Part shown: positions 34,864 through 45,808 of the stretch, one piece after another
Layout: the number at the start of each line of letters is the position of its first letter
Numbering within the stretch: position 1 is the first letter of the stretch
From: HLUCCA09 sp039822045
GTDB lineage: Bacteria > Pseudomonadota > Alphaproteobacteria > Rhodobacterales > Rhodobacteraceae
Direction of reading: 5' to 3'
DNA: 64,000 bases
Assembly: GCA_039822045.1 (NCBI GenBank)
Contig: JBCBMY010000011.1
Coordinates: 1 to 64,000, forward strand
Position numbers and translations under genes: made by a program
Notes under the pieces: model-generated
Told to the model about the DNA's origin: nothing
Databases searched by the model: none
What the model saw: the letters and a program-made list of their open reading frames with translations, nothing else

Positions 34864-36987
34864 TCAGACCAGCGCAAAGTCGTCCGTCATTAGGGCGAAG
34901 TTGTCTGCACTGTACTCGCCCAGCGCATCAATCGCGTCTTGCCCGGTCAGATCCGTCTGGCGCGCAACGATCTTCAGATCCGCCGTCGCGTCGTTGAGGT
35001 TCTCCGAATAGACCAGCCGGTTCAGGTCTAGGTTCGTGTTGAAGTAAACGAAGAAGCCCGCGCCGTCCTCGTCCACAAGATCGGCGATCTGGTTGGCGGC
35101 CGTCCCGGCCAGGAACGGCGTGTCGGGGTCCCCGTCACTGTCGGCGTTCTGCAGAACGATCACGTTGGCGCCATCAAGGGCATCGGCCGCACCGGGTGCA
35201 TTGGCGTCAGCCGAGGCAAAGTGGAGCGCATCGACCCCGAAATCGGTCGCGTTGAACGCAAACGTGTCCTGACCGAAGTCGAAGTCGGTGATGAAGTCCT
35301 CATTGCCTATGATCTGGCGGCCGTCGGCCGAGACATCAGCGCCGTCGAACGGATCGCCGGAGAAGGCAAACGTGTCCTCGCCATCGCCGCCCGTCAGCGT
35401 GTCGCTGCCTCCGCGCCCGTCCAGGATGTCGTTCTGCCCGCGCCCGTTGAGGTCATTGCCGCTGGCATCCCCAAGGATGATGTCGTCTCCATTAACCGAA
35501 CCCAACACGTTCTCGAAGTTGACGAAGGTGTTCGGCCCGGCAACGCCGGCGGCCAGATCGACGGTGATGCCCGTCGCCGCCGACAGGTTGAGCACGTCCG
35601 TGCCCTCCCCGCCGTCCACGAAATCGGTGCCGCCGAAGGGGTGGATGTTGTCGTCCCCAGCCCCGCCGAGGATCACGTTCGCTTCGTTGTTGCCAAAAAG
35701 CGTGTCGTTGTACTCGGTGCCGATGACATTCTCGATGTCGACCAGCGCAACAGTGGCATCCCCCTGGCTCAGCGTGCCGATCTGGCTTTCCGGCGCCGGG
35801 TTCAGCGCGCCCTGATTGCTGGCATCGAGATCGACGGACACGCCATCCGACAGGCCCGACAGATCAATCGTGTCCCCGGTTGCGATGTCGGCCTCAGAGA
35901 CTGCAGCATTGCCGTTGTTGTCGATGTTGCCGTCGACCGTGGCGCCATCGACGACCGCGTTCAGGGCAAAGACGTCGTCGGCCGCGACCACGTCCTCAAA
36001 GGTGAAATTGTCGGCCGTGAACCGCGCGAGGGCATCGATCGCGTCCTGGCCTTCCAGGTTGGTCTGGCGCGACAGGATCTTGAGATCGGCAGTCGCGTCG
36101 GACAGGTCGGTTGAATAGACCAGCCGGTTCACCTGCAGATTGCTGTTGAAGTAAACGAAGAAGCCCGCGCCGGGCTGATCGACGAGTTCGGCGATCTGAT
36201 TGGCGGCCGTGCCCGCCAGGAACGGGGTATCCGGATCTCCGTCATTGTCGGCATTCAGCAGCACGATGACGTTGGCGCCGGCGGGGATCTGGGCGTCTGC
36301 GTCTGTCGCGTCGACCGCCGCGAACACCACATCGTCGGTCACGCCAAAGTCGGTCGCGTTCAGCAGGTAGTCGTCACGCCGAAAGCCGAAATCGGTGATG
36401 AAGTCCTCGTCGCCGACGATCTGGCGCCCTGCGTCAGACACATCGGCCCCGTCAAACGGATCGCCGGAGAACGCGAAGCTGTCGCTGCCCCGGCCGCCGG
36501 TCAGCGTGTCCGACCCACTGCCGCCGTCCAGCGTGTCGTCGCCGCGACGGCCGTCCAGCACATCGGCACCCGCGCCGCCAACGAGCTCGTTCCGGAACTG
36601 GTTTCCGATGATCTCATCGCTACCGGCACCGCCCGTCACGCTCTGGATGGAAAAGAGCAACTTCGCGCCCTCGTCCGTGTCGACCCGGCCGATCCGCAGG
36701 TCAACTTGAACGCCAGAGACGTCGGCCTCGAAGCTCACCGTGTCGCGGCCGCGGCCGCCGTCGATGATGTCGCGTCCGCCCCCGGCGAGGATCAGGTCGT
36801 TGCCCCCGCCGCCGAGCACGATGTCGTTGCCGGCGCCGTCGATGAGCGTGTCCGCGCCGCCGTTGCCAATGAGCAGGTCGTCGCCGTCTCCGCCTTCAAG
36901 CGTATTGGCGCGGTTGTCGCCGATCAGGATCTGCGAGCCGAACAGGCCCGCAAACGACTGGGCGAAGGAGAAAAGGATGTTGGACAT
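34864..36987 (-). CDS. RTX-type calcium-binding repeat protein with internal duplication
   Basis: 707 residues from ATG at 36987 (AGGGAACC upstream). GGxGxDxL nonapeptide repeats lie at about 30-80, 118-168, 470-500 and 515-540; these fold on calcium outside the cell. A block of about 170 residues occurs twice (159-330 and 528-707), sharing FAFSGDPFDGADVS, NEDFITDF/DEDFITDF, DPDTPFLAGTAANQIA and GAGFFVYFN. RTX proteins usually leave by type I secretion without a cleaved signal; none is visible here. No catalytic domain. Adhesin or surface-layer roles are possible. Confidence 0.88.
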   Translation of the reverse strand: MSNILFSFAQSFAGLFGSQILIGDNRANTLEGGDGDDLLIGNGGADTLIDGAGNDIVLGGGGNDLILAGGGRDIIDGGRGRDTVSFEADVSGVQVDLRIGRVDTDEGAKLLFSIQSVTGGAGSDEIIGNQFRNELVGGAGADVLDGRRGDDTLDGGSGSDTLTGGRGSDSFAFSGDPFDGADVSDAGRQIVGDEDFITDFGFRRDDYLLNATDFGVTDDVVFAAVDATDADAQIPAGANVIVLLNADNDGDPDTPFLAGTAANQIAELVDQPGAGFFVYFNSNLQVNRLVYSTDLSDATADLKILSRQTNLEGQDAIDALARFTADNFTFEDVVAADDVFALNAVVDGATVDGNIDNNGNAAVSEADIATGDTIDLSGLSDGVSVDLDASNQGALNPAPESQIGTLSQGDATVALVDIENVIGTEYNDTLFGNNEANVILGGAGDDNIHPFGGTDFVDGGEGTDVLNLSAATGITVDLAAGVAGPNTFVNFENVLGSVNGDDIILGDASGNDLNGRGQNDILDGRGGSDTLTGGDGEDTFAFSGDPFDGADVSADGRQIIGNEDFITDFDFGQDTFAFNATDFGVDALHFASADANAPGAADALDGANVIVLQNADSDGDPDTPFLAGTAANQIADLVDEDGAGFFVYFNTNLDLNRLVYSENLNDATADLKIVARQTDLTGQDAIDALGEYSADNFALMTDDFALV

Positions 36988-37260
36988 GGGGGTTCCCTGG
37001 GCAGTGGACCCGCCCGCGAGGGGCGCAAGGCACCGGGTCCGAAGCAACGTGCCTGCACCCGTTGAGTGCCCCGGTCCGCGCACAGGGTTCTCCGCGATGG
37101 CGCAATCTAACGTGAAGCGGCTTGAGAGAACCGAGCCGCGCCGACGGGGTACGTCGCCGGTCCTCGCGCCCCAATTCGCGCCCGAACTTGTGCTCCGCGC
37201 ATCGCCCGTCGGCCCAAGTCTCTGTCGCCGGATCGAGGGTGTCCCGACCCTGCCACAGGC

Positions 37261-38805
37261 TCAGCGGACAGGCTCCTCTGCCAGAAGCCCGTGCTGCGCA
37301 AGCACGTTGCGCAGGTCTTCCGTGCGGAGGGGCTTGGCCAGATGTCCGTCCATCCCAGCCGTCAGGCATTCGGTGACGTTCTCGGGCAGCGTGTGGGCCG
37401 TGATCGCGACTATCGGCGCGCGGTCGAGGCCCCGCCCCTTCTCCACAGCCCGGATGTGCCGCGTCGCGTCCAAGCCGTCCATGGGCTGCATGCGGACATC
37501 CATAAGCACCAGGGCAAATCGCTCCGGATCGGCCGAATAGAGCTCCACGGCGTTTGCGCCATCGCTGGCGAAGACATGCGCAACGCCGAACGTATCGAGG
37601 AGCTGCCCCAGGATGAACCCGTTGGTCAGGTTGTCCTCGACGCAAAGCACGGCGGACGAAGAGGGTGTCTTGGCAACCACTTGCGCCTGACGCACGGCCA
37701 GTGGAAGGGCCAACCGCACCGACGTCCCCTCCCCTTCCGTACTCTCAACGACCGCCTCGCCACCCATGGCCTGGGTGATCTGCTGGACAATGGACAGCCC
37801 GAGCCCCATCCCATCGCCGATCTCGCTATAGCTCTTGCCGCCCCGATAGAACGGCTCAAAGGCGCGCGCGGCAACTTCGGGCGACATCCCCCGTCCCGTA
37901 TCGTGCACGGCCACGCTGAGACCGCGCATCCCCGCGACGGCCGAGCCGATTTCAACTGTGATCGCGCCCTCGCCCGCATGGCGCAGCGCGTTGCCGATCA
38001 GGTTCGACAGGATCTGTCGCAGCCGCGCCGCATCGGCGCGCACTTCCAGCCCAGCGGGCAGATCCGCTTCGACCGCAAGGGTCATCCCGGCCCGGTGGGC
38101 AGGCCCCGCAAAGCTCGCCACCATCGTCTCCGCCAGGGCCAGCGGGTCGAGCCACCGCTCCTCCAGCGTCATTGCGTGCGACCACGACCGCGCAAGGTCC
38201 ATAACGTCGTCGATCAGCGCCAGAAGGGTCTCGCTCGCGTCACCGACGATCCCGACCAAGGGCTCGAGTTCCGGCGAGAGGCGCCGCAACTGCATCAACT
38301 GAACCGCGCCCAGTGCGGCATTCAACGGCGTGCGCAGCTCATGCCCAACTTGCGTGAGAAGCCGGGTCCGTGCCTTGCTCGCCGCCTCGGCCTCCTCCTT
38401 GGCCTGGCGCAGCGCCTCGAGCATCTTCCGCTCTTCAGTGATGTCCAGCATCGCTCCGCGCATCCACATCGTGTCGCCCGTGGGCTCCACCACCGTGATG
38501 ATGTCGCGGATCCACAGGTAATGGCCGTCCCTGTGGCGCATCCTGTACTCCACGGAATGGTCGATCCCGGCCTCCGTCTGGCGCAGGCAGAACGTGATCG
38601 ACGGCGTCCGATCCTCCGGGTGGATCAGGTCTTCCCAAAAGCCCGCCTGGTACCACAACTCCACAGGATGCCCCAGAAGCGTTTCGGCATAGGGAGAGAC
38701 GTACGTGAAGCTCACAGGGGGCAGCCGCGCCTCCCACATGATCACGTGCGCGCTCCCAAGCACACGCTCGATGACGTCCTGTCGCTGCGATGACGGTTGG
38801 TCCAT
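37261..38805 (-). CDS. Cytoplasmic hybrid histidine kinase (PAS-HisKA-HATPase-REC)
   Basis: 514 residues. A PAS domain (about 15-125, ending with a DITEERK junction), HisKA with phospho-acceptor His155 (GHELRTPLNA), HATPase with N box SNLIGNALRH and G box HDTGRGMSP, and a C-terminal receiver (386-514) with phospho-acceptor Asp436 in LVLMDVRMQPMDG and Lys in GHLAKPLR. No TM segment, so the signal is intracellular. No partner response regulator or Hpt gene lies beside it. Same strand as the RTX and sigma genes, but 270 nt upstream. Confidence 0.93.
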   Translation of the reverse strand: MDQPSSQRQDVIERVLGSAHVIMWEARLPPVSFTYVSPYAETLLGHPVELWYQAGFWEDLIHPEDRTPSITFCLRQTEAGIDHSVEYRMRHRDGHYLWIRDIITVVEPTGDTMWMRGAMLDITEERKMLEALRQAKEEAEAASKARTRLLTQVGHELRTPLNAALGAVQLMQLRRLSPELEPLVGIVGDASETLLALIDDVMDLARSWSHAMTLEERWLDPLALAETMVASFAGPAHRAGMTLAVEADLPAGLEVRADAARLRQILSNLIGNALRHAGEGAITVEIGSAVAGMRGLSVAVHDTGRGMSPEVAARAFEPFYRGGKSYSEIGDGMGLGLSIVQQITQAMGGEAVVESTEGEGTSVRLALPLAVRQAQVVAKTPSSSAVLCVEDNLTNGFILGQLLDTFGVAHVFASDGANAVELYSADPERFALVLMDVRMQPMDGLDATRHIRAVEKGRGLDRAPIVAITAHTLPENVTECLTAGMDGHLAKPLRTEDLRNVLAQHGLLAEEPVR

Positions 38806-39103
38806 ATACCCTACTCAACACTGATAAGCCCAGCCGACCGTCTATCAACGATGCGGCTCGAATATCCAGTCCTTTGCCTCATATGGCAGCGTTTTCATGG
38901 CGATGCGCAGAGCGTGCAGGTGACCGCTCCTCTGACCGCCCGCCGCAGCCGCCGCCGACACCGACGGCAAATGGCTGGATCTGATCGCACGCTGCCGCAC
39001 AGGGCCAGCGCGACCGCGGGGCTCCATCCCGCGTCGGACAGGGCACAGGGCGCCTGGGGAGTGGCAGGAAGCGCGGTCGAAGCTATGCCCCGACCGCGCG
39101 AGC

Positions 39104-40945
39104 TTATTCCGCCGCCGTAGATTCCATCAGGAACCCGCCGGACTGGCGCTGCCACAGGCGGGAGTAGAGGCCACCCTCCTGCAACAACCTGTCGTGGGGG
39201 CCCTGCTCCACGATGCGACCGCGATCGAGCACGATGATCCGGTCCATGGCGGCAATCGTCGACAGGCGGTGGGCGATGGCGATAACCGTCTTGCCCTCCA
39301 TCGCGGCGCGCAGAGACGCTTGGATCGCGGCCTCCACCTCCGAGTCCAGCGCCGACGTTGCCTCGTCGAGCACCACAATCGGCGCATCCTTCAGGATCAT
39401 CCGGGCAATGGCGATCCGCTGGCGCTGTCCGCCCGAAAGCCGAACCCCACGCTCACCCACATGCGCGGCATAACCGTCGCGCCCTTCCCGGTCCTTCAGG
39501 CCCAGGATGAACTCGTGCGCCTCCGCCCGCCGGGCAGCCGCCAGCATCTCGCTCTCGCTCGCGGTCGGCCGGCCATACAGGATGTTGGATCGGATCGAGC
39601 GGTGCATCAGCGAGCTGTCCTGCATGACGACGCCGATGGCCTGGCGCAAGCTGTCCTGCGTGACGTGGGCGATGTCCTGATCGTCGATCAGAACGCGCCC
39701 CGCCTCGATGTCGCGATAGCGCAGCAACAGGTTAATCAGCGACGACTTTCCAGCCCCCGACGGTCCGACCAGGCCGACCTTCTCACCTGGCTGCACCGTC
39801 AGCGACACCGCGTCGAGCCCGCCGAAACCCTTGCCATAGTGATGGCTGACCTTCTCAAAACGGATCTCGCCGCACGTCACCGCAAGGATCGACGCCCTTG
39901 GCGCATCCTTGACCGTATGGTCGACGGCAATCGACTGCAGACCCTCGCGGATCACGCCGAAATGCTCGAAGAGCCGGATCATAACCCACATGATCCACCC
40001 GCTCATGCCGTTCAGCCTGAGCGACAGCGCAAGCGCCGCAGCCACCTCGCCCACCGACACAATCCCACGGCTCCAGAGCAACAGCGCCACCCCGCCCATA
40101 CAGACCATCAGCGTCCCGTTCAGCACATTTAGAACCAGGTGCATCTCGGTCGCCAGACGCAGGAACCGCAGGAGCCTCAGCCGCAACCGGCGGAAGGCGA
40201 CCAGCGCATAGGTCTCCTCCGCGCGCGTGCCAGCAAAGAGCTTCACCGACTCGATGTTGGTATAGGCGTCCACGACCCGCCCGCTTGCGGCCGACCGGCC
40301 ATCCGACCAGCGCTCGGCCGCGCGGGTGATCCGGATCACCAGGAACCGGGTGTAGAGGATGTAAAGCGCAAGCCACACGGCCAGAACCGCCGCCATCCGC
40401 CCATCGATCTGCGAAATCACAACGAGCGCCGCCGTGACGTAGACCGAAGCGAACCAGACGGCCTCCAGAAAGATGTAGGCCGAGTCCTCGGTGGCCGGCC
40501 CCATCTGCATCACCCGGTTCGAGAGCCGGCCGGCAAAATCGTTCTGAAAGAACGGGATAGACTGGCCGAGCATATGCTTGTGCGCCCGCCACTGCGACTG
40601 CAGGTGCAGCGTGCCCACCAGCGTCTGCTCCAGAAATAGGTGGTTCAGTGTGATCAGAGCCGGGCGCAGCAGCAACAGAATGACGGCCGCAAGGATCAGC
40701 TCAGGCCCGTTGTCGCTCCAGAAGGCCGCGACACCGGATGCCGTCATCAGGTCCACGACCCGACCGGCGTAGAAGATAAGCAGCGCCTCGCCCAGCGCCA
40801 CAAGCAGGCTCGTAGTGGCAATCACGGGCAGCCATCCGCGCAGGGTGCGCACCTGCGACCACATATAGGCCAAAAGGCGCTTGGGCGGGGTTTCGGCCTG
40901 AAACGGCTGGAATGGGTCAACAAGGGATTCGAACATGCGAAACAT
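39104..40945 (-). CDS. ABC transporter, fused permease and ATPase (exporter type)
   Basis: 613 residues from the ATG at 40945, preceded by GAAGGAG. Six TMs in the N-terminal half (about 30-320), then a nucleotide-binding domain with Walker A GPSGAGKSSL, signature LSGGQRQRIAIAR and Walker B IVVLDEATSALD. A homodimeric MsbA/multidrug-like exporter. No membrane-fusion or outer-membrane partner gene is adjacent, so it is not an evident type I secretion ATPase for the RTX protein. Substrate unknown. Confidence 0.92.
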   Translation of the reverse strand: MFRMFESLVDPFQPFQAETPPKRLLAYMWSQVRTLRGWLPVIATTSLLVALGEALLIFYAGRVVDLMTASGVAAFWSDNGPELILAAVILLLLRPALITLNHLFLEQTLVGTLHLQSQWRAHKHMLGQSIPFFQNDFAGRLSNRVMQMGPATEDSAYIFLEAVWFASVYVTAALVVISQIDGRMAAVLAVWLALYILYTRFLVIRITRAAERWSDGRSAASGRVVDAYTNIESVKLFAGTRAEETYALVAFRRLRLRLLRFLRLATEMHLVLNVLNGTLMVCMGGVALLLWSRGIVSVGEVAAALALSLRLNGMSGWIMWVMIRLFEHFGVIREGLQSIAVDHTVKDAPRASILAVTCGEIRFEKVSHHYGKGFGGLDAVSLTVQPGEKVGLVGPSGAGKSSLINLLLRYRDIEAGRVLIDDQDIAHVTQDSLRQAIGVVMQDSSLMHRSIRSNILYGRPTASESEMLAAARRAEAHEFILGLKDREGRDGYAAHVGERGVRLSGGQRQRIAIARMILKDAPIVVLDEATSALDSEVEAAIQASLRAAMEGKTVIAIAHRLSTIAAMDRIIVLDRGRIVEQGPHDRLLQEGGLYSRLWQRQSGGFLMESTAAE

Positions 40946-41350
40946 GACAAAAGCTCCTTCGAAGAGCACAGCGATGTAGGGGATCGAAAAGAAGAGTGAT
41001 GTCAGCGGCGGGGCACGCGCCCACCCAAACAGGACCGGCGCTTAATGCTGGTATGAGATCCTGTTTGGCATCCGCGACTCTCCTCAGCCATGTTGCCCGG
41101 TTTCCTTACCGGACGGGCGGCGGCGTGTCACCATTGATATTGAGCTTTTCTGCGGTTGATCCGCGCCGATCGGCCGTCCGCCGCCGGGCGCTGCACAGCG
41201 GCCAGGGGCGACCAGGAGAAGCCGCTCGGAAATCGAGCATTCTCCGTCTCCAACCAGCCCCGGGATCATGCTGCGACATTTTGGACTTGCCATGGCCCAT
41301 GCGAACCAATATCGTTTTGGTCCGTGACCAATCAGAATTTGACACACCCA
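40946..41350. other. Divergent intergenic region
   Basis: About 400 nt between the exporter and the GntR gene. Both promoters must lie here, but no convincing -35/-10 pair or operator was picked out. Frames across it look non-coding. Confidence 0.4.
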
Positions 41351-42067
41351 ATGCCGATACAGAAAGCGGCGCCGTCGTCGGATGGTCGGGAAGATCTGGC
41401 GGTGCTGCGCGCCCTTCGCCAGATCATCGAAGGCGAGAGGTTGCCGTCCGACGGGCGCCTGCCGACCGAGCGCGAGATCGCCGCCGAGCTTGGCTGCGGC
41501 CGACGCGCCGTGCGCCGGGCGCTCGACCAGCTGGAGCAAGAGGGTCTGATTTGGCGCCGTCAGGGCAAAGGCACCTTTGCCGGCCAACCGCCCGACCCCG
41601 CCGAAGCGCTCGCGGCTGAAATTGCGCCCAGTGCGGATCCACTCGCGGTCATGGAAGCGCGGTTGTGCATCGAACCAGGCCTCGCCGACCTGTGCGCCCA
41701 GCGGGCCACGGCCCACGATGTCGAGCGGCTCCGTGGCCTCGTCCGGCGCGCGGCCGAGCCCTATGACGCGGAGACGGCGGAGCTTTGGGACGGTGCGCTC
41801 CACCGCGCCATCGCCCGGATCGCGGGCAACCGCGTCCTCCTGACGGCCTTCGCGCTGCTCGACGAGGTCCGTCTGGGCGCCGAATGGCAGGAACAACGTC
41901 ACCGCGCCCGATCACCCGAGACCATGGCGCTCTACGACCGCCAACATACCCATATTGTCGACGCGATCGCGGCCCGCGACGGCGCGGCCGCCTCCGCCGC
42001 AATGCGCGAACACCTCTCCGCTCTGACCGAGCGCTTGCGCACCACCCTCGAGGAGCCCTGGCCATGA
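41351..42067 (+). CDS. GntR-family (FadR-type) transcriptional regulator
   Basis: 238 residues from ATG 41351; a GTG at 41324 is an alternative, and neither has a clear ribosome-binding site. An N-terminal winged helix (LRQIIEGERLPSDGRLPTER..RRAVRRALDQLEQEGLIWRR) is followed by an all-helical FCD ligand domain (about 90-230). Its stop overlaps the first ATPase gene of the peptide importer by 4 nt, so it probably regulates its own operon. Confidence 0.88.
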   Translation: MPIQKAAPSSDGREDLAVLRALRQIIEGERLPSDGRLPTEREIAAELGCGRRAVRRALDQLEQEGLIWRRQGKGTFAGQPPDPAEALAAEIAPSADPLAVMEARLCIEPGLADLCAQRATAHDVERLRGLVRRAAEPYDAETAELWDGALHRAIARIAGNRVLLTAFALLDEVRLGAEWQEQRHRARSPETMALYDRQHTHIVDAIAARDGAAASAAMREHLSALTERLRTTLEEPWP

Positions 42068-43061
42068 CTGGGGCGCCACTTCTTGACGTGAGCGACCTGA
42101 CCGTCCGGCTCAATGGCGCCCCGGCCCCGATTGTCGATGGCGTCTCCTTCACGCTAAAGGCAGGCGAAACGCTCTGCCTTGTCGGCGAAAGCGGCTGCGG
42201 CAAAAGCCTGACCGCCCTGGCGCTCATGGGGCTTCTCGCCTCGCCGCCCCTCTCGCGAACCGGCGGGCAAGCGTTCTTCGAGGGAGAAGACCTCTTCACG
42301 CTTCCACGCGAGGCCCTTCGCCAAACGCGCGGCGGGCGCATGGCGATGATCTTCCAGGAGCCGATGACCTCGCTCAATCCCGCGCTGACCATCGGCGCGC
42401 AGATCGCCGAGGCCGTCCGCGCCCACAGCGCGGCAAGCCCCCAGGCTGCCCGCGCCCGGGCGCTGGAGATGCTGGAGCGGGTGCGCATTCCAGCGGCGGA
42501 AAAGCGGCTGCGCGACTATCCCCATCAGCTTTCCGGAGGCATGCGCCAGCGGGCGATGATCGCCATCGCCCTGGCCAACGACCCCCGCCTTCTGATCGCG
42601 GATGAGCCGACCACCGCACTCGACGTGACGATCCAGGCCCAGATCCTCGATCTGATGCGCGACCTGACCGCCGAAAGCGGCGCGTCGCTGATCATGATCA
42701 CCCACGACCTCGGTGTCGTGGCGGAGATGGCCGACAAGGTCGCCGTCATGTATGCCGGGCGCATCGTCGAGGCCGGGTCCGCGGCACAGATCTTCGACGA
42801 CCCACAGCACCCCTACACGCTTGGCCTGATGCGCTCTATGCCGGCGCTCGGCGGCGCCCGCGAGCGGCTGGTTACGATCCCCGGCCGCGTCCCCACGCCG
42901 ACCGACATGCCACCTGGTTGTCGCTTTTCCACGCGCTGCCCCTTCGCCGACGCGGCCTGCGCCGAGCCGCCGGCCATCGCCGAGCTTGCGCCGGGCCACA
43001 GGGTTGCGTGCTGGCGCGCGCCGCTCGAAGGCGAGGTGCCGCTCAGGGAGGCGCGGCAGGC

Positions 43062-43065
<4 letters not shown>
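42064..43065 (+). CDS. Dipeptide/oligopeptide ABC importer ATPase (DppD-like)
   Basis: 333 residues. Walker A GESGCGKSLTALAL, signature LSGGMRQRAMIAIAL, Walker B LLIADEPTTALD, and the C-terminal oligopeptide-ATPase Cys-rich motif PPGCRFSTRCPFADAACAE. One of two ATPases that power uptake through the DppB/C-like permeases encoded downstream. Coupled by 4-nt overlaps to the GntR gene before and the DppF-like gene after. Confidence 0.94.
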
Positions 43066-44166
<1,101 letters not shown>

Positions 44167-44180
<14 letters not shown>

Positions 44181-45678
44181 AGCCCTCGGGGCCGCGGCCC
44201 TGCTCGCGGCGTCCACGAGCCTCGCCCAGGCCCAGGATTTCACGATCGGCCTGCAGGAAGACCCCGATATCCTTGACCCGGACCAGTCCCGCACCTTCGT
44301 CGGCCGGATCGTCTATGCCTCGCTCTGCGACAAGCTCGTCGACATCACGCCGGACCTCGAGATCATCCCGGCCCTCGCCACGGGCTGGGAATGGAGCGCC
44401 GACGGCACTGAGCTGACCATGACGCTGCGCGAAGACGTGCTGTTCCACGACGGCACGCCGTTCAACGCCGAGGCCGTCGCCGCCAATATCGACCGCTCAA
44501 AGAACCTCGAGACCTCGCGGCGGAAGTCCGAGGTACGCTCGATCGAGAGCTGGGAGGTCGTCGACGAGTTCACGATCAAGATGACGATGGCCGCGCCCGA
44601 CGCGACACTGATCGCCCAGTTCGCCGACCGCTCGGGCATGATGCTGTCGCCGACCGCGTTCGAAGCGGCGGGCGAGGAGTTCGGCCTTGCCCCCGTCTGC
44701 GCCGGCCCCTTCAAATTCGCCGAGCGTATCCAGCAAGACCGGATCGTTCTGGAAAGATTCGAGGACTATTACCGCGCCGACGAGATCGCCTTCGACAGCG
44801 TGACCTTCCTGCCCATCCCCGACACGACCGTGCGCCTGGCGAACCTGCGCGCGGGCGATCTCGACATGCTGGAGCGGCTTGCCGCCACCGATGTGACCTC
44901 CGTCGAAGGCGATGGCGGGTTGCAACTGGAGCGGGCAACGTCGCTCGGCTACCAGGGCATGACGATCAACGTGGGCAACGGTGACAGGGCAGCTAATCCG
45001 CTGGGCGAAAGCGACCTCGTCCGCAAGGCGCTGTCGCTGTCGATCGACCGGGCCGCGCTGAACCAGGTGGTGTTCGAGGGCGCCTTTGCGCCGGGCAATC
45101 AGCCCTTCTCGCCCGCCTCGCCATGGTACAACGCCGAGTTCCCCGTGCCCGAACGAGACGTGGATGCCGCCAAGGCGCTGCTTGCGGAGGCCGGCCACGG
45201 CGACGGCGTCACCCTCGAGGTCCAGGTCACGAACAACCCCGTCCAAACTCAGGTCATGCAGGTGGTCCAGGCGATGGCCGCCGAGGCCGGCATCACCATC
45301 GAGCTGGCTGCCAAGGAGTTCGCCACTCTTCTGGCCGACCAATCGGCCGGCGACTACACCGCCAGCCAGATCGGCTGGTCGGGCCGCGTGGATCCGGATG
45401 GCAACATCCACCAGTTCATGACCACGGGCGGTGGCATCAACGACAGCCATTTCTCCGATCCTGACATGGACACCTTCCTCAACGAGGCGCGCCTGTCGAC
45501 TGACCCCGAGGTGCGCAAGGAAAGCTACAACGCGGCCATCGCGATGCAGCAGGACAAGATGCCGATCATCTACCTTTACCATCCGGTCTGGATCTGGGCG
45601 CTTGATGAAAGCGTCGCAGGCTTCACGCCTTACCCTGACGGGATGATCCGCCTCCATGGGGTAAGCGTCGCCGAGTGA
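44167..45678 (+). CDS. Peptide ABC transporter substrate-binding protein (DppA-like)
   Basis: 503-residue periplasmic receptor (SBP family 5). Signal peptide 1-22 ends SLAQAQ. Family marks are DPDILDPDQSRTFVGRIVYASLCDKL in pieces and DVLFHDGTPFNAEAVAANIDR. GAGGAG precedes the ATG. With gamma-glutamyltransferase downstream, a ligand such as glutathione or another gamma-glutamyl peptide is plausible but not shown. Confidence 0.93.
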
Positions 45679-45685
45679 GCGCGCT

Positions 45686-45758
45686 GCCCCGGGCTTGACC
45701 CGGGGCCCCGACCCACCGTCGGGAGCGGCCCCCCGGGGCCCCGGGTCAAGCCCGGGGC
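45686..45758. repeat. 22-bp perfect inverted repeat (REP-like hairpin)
   Basis: GCCCCGGGCTTGACCCGGGGCC at 45686-45707 and its exact reverse complement at 45737-45758. A second small hairpin (CCCGAC / GTCGGG, 45707-45712 and 45718-45723) sits in the loop. It lies between the binding-protein and permease genes, so it may damp downstream expression or protect the upstream mRNA. It resembles dispersed GGGCTTGACCC-type intergenic repeats. Confidence 0.75.
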
Positions 45759-45808
45759 GCGCCACGCCGCTCCCACCCCGACGTCTGCCCAGCCTGACGG
45801 AGCTCCGC

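Noticed and set aside
37291..38793. 500-residue plus-strand open frame
   Set aside because: It is antisense to the hybrid histidine kinase and has no recognisable motif or ribosome-binding site.
39104..40945. The ABC exporter as type I secretion ATPase for the RTX protein
   Set aside because: It lacks an N-terminal peptidase-like domain, and no membrane-fusion protein or TolC gene is adjacent. A general exporter is the simpler reading.
45695..45808. Upstream extension of the DppB-like permease start
   Set aside because: This part is made of the 22-bp inverted repeat and its flanks. The ATG at 45809 has a GGAG site and starts the normal TM1.
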